From: Gordonia pseudamarae
Lineage (GTDB): Bacteria; Actinomycetota; Actinomycetes; Mycobacteriales; Mycobacteriaceae
DNA length: 64,000 nt
Direction: 5' to 3'
Assembly (NCBI RefSeq): GCF_025273675.1
Contig: NZ_CP045809.1
Span: 2,790,001-2,854,000, forward strand
Of this stretch, positions 9,305-18,169 are shown piece after piece. The translations under genes and the position numbers were made by a program. How positions within the stretch are numbered: the first letter of the stretch is position 1; every line of letters begins with the position of its first letter. The notes below the pieces were generated by a model that saw nothing but the letters and a program-made list of their open reading frames with translations, had not been told where the DNA came from and did not search any database.

Positions 9305-10407
9305 TATCGTCAGAGGTGAAGTATTCGAGTAGCACTACTGTTCAACTGACCGCACCGCTATCGTCGGGTGGATTACCCCGCCGCACCGGTGGACCCTTGT
9401 GGGGATTCGTCGGGGTCGCGGCCTTCTCCCTGACCGTCCCGCTCACCCGGATCGCCGTCCGGCACGACGCGATGTCACCGCTGTTCGTCGGTGCCGGGCG
9501 CGCGGTGCTCGCCGCGACGCTGGCAGCCCTTCTTCTCGCGGTCACCAGGACCCCCATTCCCTCACCCGGGCAATGGCGACGCATCGCCGTCGTCGCCGCC
9601 GGTGTGGTGCTCGGCTTTCCGCTGATGACGACCTTCGCACTGTCGACGGCGTCGGCGGGTCACGGCGCCGTGGTGATCGCACTGCTGCCCGCCGTGACAG
9701 CACTGGTCGCCGTGGCGCGCACACGCGAGCACCCGCCCCGCCGGTTCTGGGTCTGTGCCGCACTGGGCGCGGGCGCGACCGTCGCCTTCGCCGTCGCCCA
9801 CGCGGGTGCCGGTTCACCGGGCACCTCGGATCTGCTGCTGCTGGGCGCGGTGATCGCCGCGGCCGTCGGCTACGCCGAGGGCGGACTGCTGGCCACCCGG
9901 ATCGGCGCCTGGCAGACGATCTCGTGGGCGCTCGTGCTCGCCTCGCCGGTGATGGTGTCGCTGACCGCCTGGTCAGCGCTCGATCACCCGCCGTCGGCCG
10001 CACCCACCGAGTGGGCGGCATTCGGCTACCTGGGTGCGGTCAGCATGTTCCTGGGCTTCTTCGCCTGGTACCGGGGCCTGGCGATCGGCCCGATGACGCG
10101 GGTCAGTCAGATTCAGCTCGTCCAGCCCGTGCTGAGCATCGCCTGGGCCGCAGTCCTGTTGGGCGAGCACCTCACCTGGGGCACCACCGTCGGCGCGATC
10201 GCGATCATCGGCTTCGCACTCGCGGCAGTGCGTGCCCGGACGAGCCCGCCCGCCGCCGTCGGCGCCCGGACCGGCAGTTCCCAACAACAATCCGGGTGCG
10301 AACACCGATCCGAATGCGAACACGGATCCGGGTGTGACCACCGATCGTTGCCGATCGGCGACGCACCCGTGGGCACGGCGACGCCGGGTTCTGCGACACT
10401 GGAGTGA
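9301..10407 (+). CDS. EamA/DMT family exporter with Cys/His-rich C-terminal tail
   Basis: A 368-residue membrane protein with about ten hydrophobic spans in two EamA repeats, as expected of drug/metabolite transporters that export amino acids or metabolites. The GTG at 9301 overlaps the upstream stop; GTG at 9316 is an alternative. A much longer open frame upstream is a shadow of the MocR gene. The last 50 residues are unusual: after the tenth span a hydrophilic tail holds three related units (SGCEHRS, SECEHGS, SGCDHRS) encoded by 18-bp near-repeats, which gives a Cys-x-His pattern that could bind metal. Its TGA overlaps the start of the next gene. Confidence 0.88.
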   Translation: MISSEVKYSSSTTVQLTAPLSSGGLPRRTGGPLWGFVGVAAFSLTVPLTRIAVRHDAMSPLFVGAGRAVLAATLAALLLAVTRTPIPSPGQWRRIAVVAAGVVLGFPLMTTFALSTASAGHGAVVIALLPAVTALVAVARTREHPPRRFWVCAALGAGATVAFAVAHAGAGSPGTSDLLLLGAVIAAAVGYAEGGLLATRIGAWQTISWALVLASPVMVSLTAWSALDHPPSAAPTEWAAFGYLGAVSMFLGFFAWYRGLAIGPMTRVSQIQLVQPVLSIAWAAVLLGEHLTWGTTVGAIAIIGFALAAVRARTSPPAAVGARTGSSQQQSGCEHRSECEHGSGCDHRSLPIGDAPVGTATPGSATLE

Positions 10408-11816
10408 TGGCCACCGGCGGCGCTACCCCATCCCCAGCGGAACTGTCCCTGTCCAGCCTCGGCGCGGCGAGCACGGTCACCGGGTCCAAGCATCTGCTTG
10501 AGGCGGGCGGGCACCGGATCCTGGTGGACTGCGGTCTGTTTCAGGGAGTGAAGAACCTCCGAGAACTCAACTGGGCGCCGCTGCCGGTCGAGCCGTCGAG
10601 TATTGACGCGGTGGTGATCACCCACGCGCACCTCGACCACACCGGATACCTGCCGCGTCTGGTCCGCGACGGCTTCGGCGGCCCGGTGTTCTGCACCGCG
10701 GCCACCGCGTCGGTGAGCGGGATCATCCTGCGCGACAGTGCCTACCTTCAGGAGAAGGACGCCGCGTTCCTCAACAAGCACAAGGCAACCAGACATGCGC
10801 CCGCGCTGCCGCTGTACGACAGCAAGGATTGCGAACGCACCGTGCAGCGCTTTCGCCCGCAGCCTTTCGGCAAGAGTGTCTCCCTGGCCAAATCGGTTGG
10901 CACGAAGGGTGATCCCACGATCACCTTCCGTCGCGCCGGACATATCCTCGGCGCGGCGACCGTCGAGCTTTCCTGGCACGGGCGGCGGATCGTGTTCAGC
11001 GGTGACCTCGGCCGCTACGACGATCCGCTCATGTTCGACCCAGAACCGGTTCGGGCCGCCGACTATCTGCTGATCGAGTCGACATACGGCGACCGTCTGC
11101 ACGAGCCGTCCGACCCCCTCGACGTGCTGGCCGGGGTGATCGACCGTACCGTCGAGCGCGGCGGCACCGTCGTGGTACCGGCCTTCGCTGTCGGGCGGGC
11201 ACAGACCCTGCTGTACTACCTGTGGCAATTGCGTTGCGCCGGAAGACTTGCCGATGTTCCCGTCTACCTCGACAGCCCAATGGCGATCAACGCCAGTGAC
11301 CTGCTGCGCACTCATCACGCCGATCACCGGCTGCACCCCGACGTGTACGAGGACATGTGCGCCATCGCCGTCTACACCCGTGAGGTCGAGGAGTCGATGC
11401 GGATCAGTGCCGACCGCTCCCCCAAGATCATCCTGTCGGCGAGCGGGATGGCCACCGGTGGGCGGGTGCTGCATCATCTCAAGGCGTTCGCCCCCGACCG
11501 CCGCAACACCATCATGATCACCGGCTACCAGGCGCCGGGCACGCGCGGGCGGACGATCGCCTCCGGTGCCCGATACGTGAAGATCCACGGCGAATGGATA
11601 CCCATCCATGCCGAGGTGGCCAATCTACGAATGCTGTCGGCACACGCCGACGCCGACGAACTCATCCGCTGGGCATCGGGCTTCCGGCAACCTCCCCGTC
11701 GCACGTTCGTGGTGCACGGGGAACCGCAGGCCGCCGACACCCTGCGAACCAGACTGGACCGCGAACTCGGCTGGACCGCGACCGTTCCCCGGCAGAATCA
11801 GCTGTTCGCGCTGTGA
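10407..11816 (+). CDS. metallo-beta-lactamase fold beta-CASP ribonuclease-like protein
   Basis: A 469-residue protein of the CPSF73/beta-CASP type, expected to be a zinc-dependent RNA-processing nuclease in the cytoplasm. The metal motif THAHLDHTG is near residue 73, and further metal ligands are suggested by GHILGAA and the Asp in FSGDLGR. The beta-CASP insert runs from about 210 to 370 and contains ILSASGMATGGR. The C-terminal part has SAHADADEL and FVVHGEP, both typical of the family. ATG at 10407 was chosen; GTG at 10404 is one codon earlier. It overlaps the EamA stop codon, so three genes (MocR, EamA, this) may share a transcript. Confidence 0.92.
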   Translation: MATGGATPSPAELSLSSLGAASTVTGSKHLLEAGGHRILVDCGLFQGVKNLRELNWAPLPVEPSSIDAVVITHAHLDHTGYLPRLVRDGFGGPVFCTAATASVSGIILRDSAYLQEKDAAFLNKHKATRHAPALPLYDSKDCERTVQRFRPQPFGKSVSLAKSVGTKGDPTITFRRAGHILGAATVELSWHGRRIVFSGDLGRYDDPLMFDPEPVRAADYLLIESTYGDRLHEPSDPLDVLAGVIDRTVERGGTVVVPAFAVGRAQTLLYYLWQLRCAGRLADVPVYLDSPMAINASDLLRTHHADHRLHPDVYEDMCAIAVYTREVEESMRISADRSPKIILSASGMATGGRVLHHLKAFAPDRRNTIMITGYQAPGTRGRTIASGARYVKIHGEWIPIHAEVANLRMLSAHADADELIRWASGFRQPPRRTFVVHGEPQAADTLRTRLDRELGWTATVPRQNQLFAL

Positions 11817-11840
11817 CCGGCCGCCGCCCCGCGGCGGTCA
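11813..11840. terminator. bidirectional hairpin between convergent genes
   Basis: CCGCCGC at 11821-11827 and GCGGCGG at 11831-11837 form a perfect GC-rich stem with a 3-nt loop, sitting in the 21 bp between two converging genes and overlapping both stop codons. There is no clear T-run, so termination on both strands is inferred. Confidence 0.45.
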
Positions 11841-12410
11841 GGCCAGCGTCACCTTGTCGAGTTCGTGCGCGATGTCGATGGTGCACGCCTGGCGGATCTG
11901 CGGCGACTTGACCTGCTCCGCCACATGCTTGGCGATGACGCGCTTGATCTCGTCGTCGACCTGGGCGACGAAACGAATCACCTCGGCGCGGGTACCGTGC
12001 GAGGCCACCCCCACCCGGACATCACGCGCGCGGGGCGGGACGACGTCGATATGGATGGCCAGCGGGTCGACCGCACGGACCGTGAGGTCGAGCGGAACCA
12101 CCCCGGTCACGTCGTACCGAAGGCGATCGACCCGCAGATCCACCACCAGGTTCACCGACAGCGGCAACCGCACCTTGAATGTGATCAGTTCGTTGACGTA
12201 GCGGGTGATCACCGGCCGGCCGACAGCCACGTTGGCCTGAACTTTCACCACACCGCCGGGTCCGGTGGCCAGTGGCCCGATCTCCAGGTCTTCACCGGCC
12301 AGCGGTGTGAACGCCGCGCCGATACGGTTCTCGGTCACGGCGATCTCGAAAAAGCGTCGCCCGAACTGCTCATAGGACAACTGCGCTGGCGTCGTATCGT
12401 CGTTAGGCAT
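11838..12410 (-). CDS. conserved actinobacterial protein of unknown function
   Basis: A 190-residue protein. It alternates hydrophobic and charged residues in a beta-rich pattern through the middle (VKVQANVAVGRPVITRYVN) and ends with an amphipathic helical segment rich in Val, Ile and Lys. No signal peptide or membrane span is visible. It resembles uncharacterised proteins found across Mycobacteriales; I assign no function. The ATG at 12410 (MPNDDTTPAQ) was chosen over an upstream frame extension of 27 residues. It diverges from the membrane hydrolase gene at 12616; the 205 bp between them should hold both promoters. Confidence 0.75.
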   Translation of the reverse strand: MPNDDTTPAQLSYEQFGRRFFEIAVTENRIGAAFTPLAGEDLEIGPLATGPGGVVKVQANVAVGRPVITRYVNELITFKVRLPLSVNLVVDLRVDRLRYDVTGVVPLDLTVRAVDPLAIHIDVVPPRARDVRVGVASHGTRAEVIRFVAQVDDEIKRVIAKHVAEQVKSPQIRQACTIDIAHELDKVTLA

Positions 12411-12615
12411 CAGGACGTACGCTACCGGAGTGCGCCCGGCATTCCGCGAACAATCGGGCAAGGGCGGGCGCACCCGTATCGGTGCCGTCACGGTTCCGCC
12501 GTTCGGCCTCTACCAGCGTCAAATGCCGTGCAATACTGTTTCCTCCTGCTTCATTCACACAGCCGCACTTGGTACATCGGTGTGGGACACATCCCATAGG
12601 GAGAGAATTCACCAC

Positions 12616-14397
12616 ATGCCCACGACCGAGCAGCGGGACCACGCCGACGACCCGGACAGCACCGACCCGAACAGCCTGAAACCGGACAGCCCGAAGCCGG
12701 ACAGCAATGAGCAGGACCGGACCGATACCGGTGAGGGCGCGGCCGCTCAGACCCCGCCACGCCGATGGATGGAACGGGCGGCCGGCTTCGAGTTCACCGG
12801 TGTGGTCGTCGCCATGATCTTCGCGTGGCTGTCGGCCACCCCGTCGCTGCTGCCGCGCGGCCCCCTGTTCCAGGGCATCGTCACCGGGGCGTCGGCGGCG
12901 CTCGGCTACAGTCTCGGCGTCTTCGGCGCCTGGGTGGTCCGGTACATGATCTCGCGCGAAACCCGCTGGCCGTCCCCCGGCGTTCGGGTGTGGGCAGGCT
13001 TCGGCATCGTCGCCGTCATCGGCACCATCGCGATGGGTATCTGGTTCTCCGACTGGCAAAGTGAGATCCGGGACATCATGGGGGTCGATCACCTCCGCGG
13101 CTGGAATTATCCGACGATCGCCGTCATCGCGATCATCGTCTTCGTTTTCCTGATGGCCCTCGGCCGTGGTTGGGCGGCGCTGATCCGATGGCTGGGCACG
13201 TTCAGTCGGCGCTTCCTGCCGCCGCGCGTGGCCCGCACCGTCGCCGCGGCGATCGTCGTCCTGATCACCGTATTCCTGGTGAACGGCGTGATCGTCGATT
13301 ATTCGATGCGTGCGCTCAACGGTGCGTTCGCCGCCGCCAACAACGAGACGCAGGCCGACACCCAACCCACCACCTCACGGCTGCGTTCGGGTGGACCCGA
13401 ATCGCTGATGAGTTGGGATTCGCTGGGCAGGCAGGGCCGCACCTTCATCGGCAGCGGACCCACCACCGAACAGTTGGCCGAGTTCAACAAGACTCCCGCG
13501 GTCGAACCGATCCGGGTGTTCGCGGGCCTGGACTCCGCCGACGACGTGTACGACCGTGCCGAACTCGCCGCCCGCGAACTCGAGCGCACCGGCGGCCTCA
13601 AACGCGCGGTGGTGGCCATCGGCTCCACCACCGGCAGCGGCTGGATCAACCGGGCCACCGTCGACTCCATCGAGTACATGTACAACGGCAACATCGCCAC
13701 CGTCAGCATGCAGTACTCGTTCCTGCCGAGCTGGCTGTCATTCCTGGCCGACCAGGATCGGGCACGCAAGGCGGGCCTGGCCCTGTTCGAGGCCGTCGAC
13801 GAACGGATCCGTGCACTGCCGCTGAATGAGCGGCCCCGGATCGTGGTGTTCGGCGAAAGCCTGGGCTCGTTCGCCGGCGAGGCGGCGTTCGGCACCATAC
13901 CGTCGATCACCGCGCGCGCCGACGGCGCACTGTTCGTCGGTCCGACGTTCAGCAACACCGTGTGGAACGATGCCACCGCCAATCGCGATGACGGCAGCCC
14001 GCAGTGGCTGCCGATCTACCGTGACGGTTCCAAGGTCCGATTCATCGCCGACCCCGAGGACCTGGCCCGGCCCGACGCGCCGTGGTCCGACGCGCGCGTG
14101 GTCTACCTGCAGCACGCCTCCGACCCGATCACCTGGTGGTCACCGCGGCTCATTCTGAACAAGCCCGACTGGCTCAAGGAGAAGCGCGGCCGCGACGTGC
14201 TGGCGTCCACCCGCTGGATTCCGTTCGTTACTTTCCTGCAGGTGTCCGCCGACATGGCGATCTCCACCGATGTCCCTGACGGCCACGGCCACCACTTCCT
14301 TTCCGCGATCCCCTACGCGTGGGCGCAGATCCTGCAGCCGCCCGGCTGGACCCCGGAGAAGACCGCGGCACTGGTGCCGTTGCTGACCCGCAGCTGA
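12616..14397 (+). CDS. membrane-anchored alpha/beta hydrolase (Abhydrolase_9 type, Rv1069c-like)
   Basis: A 593-residue protein. The first 55 residues are acidic and Pro-rich. Four hydrophobic spans follow (about 60-230), then a large hydrolase domain with the nucleophile Ser415 in FGESLGSFAGE and a late His in DGHGHH. This is the layout of the actinobacterial family typified by M. tuberculosis Rv1069c, presumed lipid- or ester-hydrolysing enzymes of the membrane. The ATG at 12616 follows AGGGAGAG. After its TGA the same frame stays open for another 40 codons and encodes a further hydrophobic span (see findings). Substrate unknown. Confidence 0.88.
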   Translation: MPTTEQRDHADDPDSTDPNSLKPDSPKPDSNEQDRTDTGEGAAAQTPPRRWMERAAGFEFTGVVVAMIFAWLSATPSLLPRGPLFQGIVTGASAALGYSLGVFGAWVVRYMISRETRWPSPGVRVWAGFGIVAVIGTIAMGIWFSDWQSEIRDIMGVDHLRGWNYPTIAVIAIIVFVFLMALGRGWAALIRWLGTFSRRFLPPRVARTVAAAIVVLITVFLVNGVIVDYSMRALNGAFAAANNETQADTQPTTSRLRSGGPESLMSWDSLGRQGRTFIGSGPTTEQLAEFNKTPAVEPIRVFAGLDSADDVYDRAELAARELERTGGLKRAVVAIGSTTGSGWINRATVDSIEYMYNGNIATVSMQYSFLPSWLSFLADQDRARKAGLALFEAVDERIRALPLNERPRIVVFGESLGSFAGEAAFGTIPSITARADGALFVGPTFSNTVWNDATANRDDGSPQWLPIYRDGSKVRFIADPEDLARPDAPWSDARVVYLQHASDPITWWSPRLILNKPDWLKEKRGRDVLASTRWIPFVTFLQVSADMAISTDVPDGHGHHFLSAIPYAWAQILQPPGWTPEKTAALVPLLTRS

Positions 14398-14541
14398 CAG
14401 CTGGTCCACATCGGCAAGTTCAGCTCGTGGATCCTGCTGGTGAGTCTGAGTTTCGTCCTGGTCACCGCACTCGTTCGGCGACCGCCGGAGCGGGCGACGC
14501 GGGCTGCTCCCGCGTAGTCGACCACTCCGGCGGCGTCCGGG

Positions 14542-15573
14542 CTACGCTTGCTTGCCCAGGAGCGGCGCCATCTTCGCCTCGATGGACCCCGACACGTAGC
14601 GCCCGTACTTCTGGGTGATGTGGTTCTTGCCCGCGTACACGATCTGATCGCCGATGATCGCGGGGCAGCTGTCGGCGCAGAACCAGGGAGTGACGTCGAT
14701 GAAGGTCGCGTCCACGTCCTTCGCCGCACCCGACCAGCCAGTCTGATCCGGAACTGCCTGTGCCGGGTCCGAAGCGCACGTGGGAAGGTCGTTCGGGTTG
14801 CTCGCCACGCACTCGGCCGGCGGCGTCGCCGGATGCGGCGTATTCCCGAGCATGACCACCTTGCTGGTTTCGGGGAGCAGCTTGACGGTCTTCACCAGAC
14901 CCTCCCGCCACACCTGCGGGGTCTCCTCCTTGCCCGGCCCGAGGTTTCCGCCGTACCAGCCGGTCAGCACAACGATCTCCGGTTGTTCGGTCTGCATCAC
15001 CCCGGTGCGCCACTTCTGCCATTCGGTGCACTCGGTGAATGTGCGCCCACGCTGCCACTGGTAGTAGGTCAGCGAAGCGGGCCCGCAGTTGTTCTTGGTG
15101 AGCATGACGACTTTCCAGCCTGTGCGCTTACCGAGCAGATCGAACGCGCCGTACCACATCGCCGCCGCCGAATCGCCGACGACAAAAATCTTGCGTTCGC
15201 TCTCCAGGTCGCCGATGGTGCACGGACCGAGGTCATCGAGCTTGGTCTGATCGATCGTCGGCGTGCAATTCGGTAGCGCCCATGCCTTTTGGTCGTCACC
15301 ACTGGCCGCTACCAGGTCCGCTTTGCGTACCTTATTCGGCAGCTCCTTGAGCGTCGTCGCGGCCTCGACCGAGGCGAGTACGTCGGCCTCGGTGACGGGC
15401 TCGTCGATCGCCCAGCTGGTCACCTCGCTCGAATCCCAGCCCTGAGGCTCGGACTTCTCCGCCTGACAGGCCGTCAACGACAATCCCAGTGCGGCGCACA
15501 GCGCTGTGGCCACCACAAATCTCCGGGTAAAAACAGTCACCGGTACCACTGAATCCTTCCAATCAAGTTCCAC
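14542..15573 (-). CDS. SGNH-fold lipoprotein, partner of the adjacent acyltransferase
   Basis: A 343-residue exported lipoprotein. The signal segment ends in the lipobox LTAC with Cys36. The probable nucleophile is Ser135 in FVVGDSAAAMW, the block I motif of SGNH domains, and a late His occurs in NHITQKYGRY. It resembles the extracytoplasmic half of OatA-like O-acyltransferases, which takes an acyl group passed through the membrane and puts it on a sugar or other cell-envelope acceptor. The gene begins 21 bp after the membrane acyltransferase-3 gene, so the two form a split OatA-like pair. The residue three before the late His is Gly rather than the usual Asp. Start GTG at 15573; internal GTG codons are possible. 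Confidence 0.85.
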   Translation of the reverse strand: MELDWKDSVVPVTVFTRRFVVATALCAALGLSLTACQAEKSEPQGWDSSEVTSWAIDEPVTEADVLASVEAATTLKELPNKVRKADLVAASGDDQKAWALPNCTPTIDQTKLDDLGPCTIGDLESERKIFVVGDSAAAMWYGAFDLLGKRTGWKVVMLTKNNCGPASLTYYQWQRGRTFTECTEWQKWRTGVMQTEQPEIVVLTGWYGGNLGPGKEETPQVWREGLVKTVKLLPETSKVVMLGNTPHPATPPAECVASNPNDLPTCASDPAQAVPDQTGWSGAAKDVDATFIDVTPWFCADSCPAIIGDQIVYAGKNHITQKYGRYVSGSIEAKMAPLLGKQA

Positions 15574-15594
15574 GGCCGAAAAAAGGCCGAGATC

Positions 15595-16821
15595 TCAGAA
15601 CAGGTGCTGAACCAGGGGCACGTCGATGGCCCACCGGTAACGTTCAAATGCCGCTACCGCGAAAACGATCGCGATGCACGCGGGAATGATCGCCAGGCTC
15701 GCCCACGGCCGGGCCGCGAGAAACCGCGAACGCCTGATCGGATCCTCGAAGGCGTGATACATCGCGGCGGAACCGGCGAAAGTGGCGACGAGCAGAAGCA
15801 CCTGCGTGAGCGCGGAGAAGTCCGCGCCGTAGCGGGCCGCCACAATGGCGCAGATCGGCCAGTGGACCAGATAGAGCGAGTACGAGATGTCGCCGATGTA
15901 ACGCGGAACAGCCATCCCCAGGACGCCCGCCGGCCCCACCTGCGTGGGCACGATCCCGGCGACGATAACTGCCGCCGCTCCGAGCACGGGAATCGCCGCG
16001 ATCGCCCCCGGGAATCCGTCCTCCGACATGGTGACCACCGAGACGGCGATGGCGATGATGCCCGCCCAGCCGACGGCGGCGGCGATGTGGACCGGGATCC
16101 TGGGCGCGAGATACGGCGCGACGACCGCGACGACGCACCCGATGGCGAGCTCCCAAAATCGGGTCAACGGCGAGTAGAAGGCCGCGGTGGCGTTGTCGGC
16201 GGTCAGCACGATGGAGTGGAGGTAGCTTGCGGCAGTGACGACGACCAACACCACCAGCAGCACCGGCCGCAGGGTGAGTTTGGTCCGGGCGACCAGCACC
16301 GTGGTCAGGGCGATCGCCACAGGCCAGACCAGATAGAACTGCTCCTCCACCGCGAGTGACCAATAGTGCTGCAGCGGAGACGGATCGGCACCGAGCATCG
16401 CGTACTCACTGCCGCTGGCGATGAAGTGCAGATTGGCCAGGAACAACGACGCCGCCGTCGCGTCGGGCAGCACGCGCGCGCCGCGCAGGAAGTTGGTCAG
16501 CTCGAAGACCGCGATGACCGTGAGCACGATGATCAGCGTTGCGGCGGGAACGATCCGGCGGGCGCGCTTGGCGTAGAAGTCCAGAAAGCGAACCCTGCCG
16601 TGCTGTTGGCCGTCCCGCAGCAGCATGCGGGTGATGACGTACCCGGAGATCACGAAGAACACGTCCACGCCGACGAAGCCGCCGCCGAAACCGGTGACGC
16701 CGATGTGATTGAGCACAACGACCAGCACCGCGACCGCGCGCAGACCTTGAATGTCGAGCCGTCGTGCTGTTGCCCTGCCGAGCACCGCACCATCGCTCGG
16801 CTTGTTGATCACAGCAGACAT
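15595..16821 (-). CDS. acyltransferase 3 family membrane protein
   Basis: A 408-residue integral membrane O-acyltransferase with about ten hydrophobic spans. The N-terminal family signature is clear: DIQGLRAVAVLVVVLNHIG (with the conserved His), GGGFVGVDVFFVISGYVIT, and FYAKRARRIVPA. Such proteins pass acyl groups from cytoplasmic donors to envelope glycans; the companion SGNH lipoprotein downstream probably completes the transfer. The ATG at 16821 (MSAVINKPSD) was chosen because the upstream extension is Cys- and Arg-rich and non-coding in character. An iron-box-like palindrome lies 113 bp upstream (16934-16952). Confidence 0.92.
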   Translation of the reverse strand: MSAVINKPSDGAVLGRATARRLDIQGLRAVAVLVVVLNHIGVTGFGGGFVGVDVFFVISGYVITRMLLRDGQQHGRVRFLDFYAKRARRIVPAATLIIVLTVIAVFELTNFLRGARVLPDATAASLFLANLHFIASGSEYAMLGADPSPLQHYWSLAVEEQFYLVWPVAIALTTVLVARTKLTLRPVLLVVLVVVTAASYLHSIVLTADNATAAFYSPLTRFWELAIGCVVAVVAPYLAPRIPVHIAAAVGWAGIIAIAVSVVTMSEDGFPGAIAAIPVLGAAAVIVAGIVPTQVGPAGVLGMAVPRYIGDISYSLYLVHWPICAIVAARYGADFSALTQVLLLVATFAGSAAMYHAFEDPIRRSRFLAARPWASLAIIPACIAIVFAVAAFERYRWAIDVPLVQHLF

Positions 16822-16933
16822 CGAGCCCAACCCCTCCTCGCCGGCACACATGGGGCAACATCGACAGTTTGCTGACGGTGTTCTGTGTATAAGCTGGCAA
16901 CTCCCTGAACGCAGGCTAGACCAGTCCACGTAC

Positions 16934-16952
16934 TTAGGTAAGGCGTACCTAC
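16934..16952 (-). promoter_or_regulatory. IdeR/DtxR iron-box-like palindrome
   Basis: The 19-mer TTAGGTAAGGCGTACCTAC matches the mycobacterial/corynebacterial iron-box consensus TTAGGTTAGGCTAACCTAA at 15 of 19 positions and has 6-bp perfect arms (TAGGTA/TACCTA). It lies upstream of the acyltransferase-3/SGNH pair. If IdeR binds here, the pair would be repressed when iron is sufficient. Binding is inferred from the match only. Confidence 0.55.
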
Positions 16953-17060
16953 AGTGTTGTTTGTCACTCTTGTCTGACCTCACGGGGACGTCGGACGAGC
17001 GTGATTTCGGCGCCGACCAGGGCCGATGATGGTTCGGCGGCTGCTCCGGTCACCAACCTG

Positions 17061-18086
17061 TCAGGCGGTCTTCGGAGTCCATCCCAACGCCGGCCCGAGC
17101 GCGCCGGCAAGATCTTCGACGATCTGCTCGTAGTCGTCCGGTTCGAAGCTGAAGGGCAGTGCGAAGGCCACCTCGGAGGCGCGCCGGAACCCCGCGTGCG
17201 CATACAACTGCTCGGCCAATTCTGCGGAGGTCCCCACATAGTCCGGGGAGAACAGGACGCCGCGCGGACCCTGTGGCGACAGTGTCCGTTCGCGTCGTGA
17301 CTCGGCGTACGCCCGGTAGCGGCGCACCTGGTCAGGGATTGCCGAATCCGTCGGAATCACCACCAACCCTTGCGATACCCGCGCCGACGACGGGTCCGGC
17401 ACCTGCCCGAGGTAGGCGTCGATGTGTTCGCCCTGGATGGTCGCGAAGTCGCGGGAGTGGGTGCCCTCGATGGTCACCACCGACGATGTCAGATAGTTCA
17501 GCCCGTTCCGGGCGGCCCACTCGGCGGAGTCCCGGCCGCCCCCGTACCAGACCCGGTCGACGAGCCCGGGCGCGTGCGGCTGGACCCGGCGCGAGAACAC
17601 CTCGATCCCGACCGTCCCCTCGAAGTCACTGACCGGCTCACCACGCAGACAGTCCAACAGTCTGATCACCCGTCGTTTGGAGAAATCCTCCACGTCGTGG
17701 GAGTCGGGGTACAGCGCCGCCTTGAAATCGTCGTAACGCATCGGGGTTCCCACCGACACACCGGGATTGAGCCGGCCGCCGCTGAGCAGATCGACCGTCG
17801 CGAGATCTTCGGCCAGGCGCAACGGATTCTCGAGTCCGAGCGGAATCACCGCCGTCCCCAACTCGATGCGGCTGGTCCGCACCGCCGCCGCGGCCAGCAT
17901 CACCACCGGCGAGGAGATCCCGAACTGCAGGTGCCGATCGCGCAACCAGACACTGTCGAATCCGAGCCGCTCGGCCCGCTCGATGATGTTCAGCGTCTCC
18001 AGATGTCCGGCACGCGGGTCATTCTCAGCGAATCGTCCGATGGTCAGAAATCCGAGCTTGTTCAGCGGTTCACCCTCGCGTGGCAC
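17061..18086 (-). CDS. LLM class (luciferase-like) flavin-dependent oxidoreductase
   Basis: A 341-residue TIM-barrel protein of the bacterial luciferase-like monooxygenase family, using FMN or F420. Typical segments are ERAERLGFDSVWLRDRH near the N-terminus, RIELGTAVIPLGLENPLRLAEDLATVD, the loop GGRLNPGVSVGTP, and a C-terminal EQIVEDLAGAL helix. The GTG at 18086 gives MPREGEPLNKLGFLTIG. It stands alone, 84 bp below the AraC-type gene stop. The substrate cannot be deduced. Confidence 0.88.
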   Translation of the reverse strand: MPREGEPLNKLGFLTIGRFAENDPRAGHLETLNIIERAERLGFDSVWLRDRHLQFGISSPVVMLAAAAVRTSRIELGTAVIPLGLENPLRLAEDLATVDLLSGGRLNPGVSVGTPMRYDDFKAALYPDSHDVEDFSKRRVIRLLDCLRGEPVSDFEGTVGIEVFSRRVQPHAPGLVDRVWYGGGRDSAEWAARNGLNYLTSSVVTIEGTHSRDFATIQGEHIDAYLGQVPDPSSARVSQGLVVIPTDSAIPDQVRRYRAYAESRRERTLSPQGPRGVLFSPDYVGTSAELAEQLYAHAGFRRASEVAFALPFSFEPDDYEQIVEDLAGALGPALGWTPKTA

Positions 18087-18169
18087 ACACCTGAGACTAC
18101 CGACGAGCCGACACGCTTGTGCGCTGTTGCCGACCGGCAGGCCTGCGGGACTTTACACCTGGGACCTCA

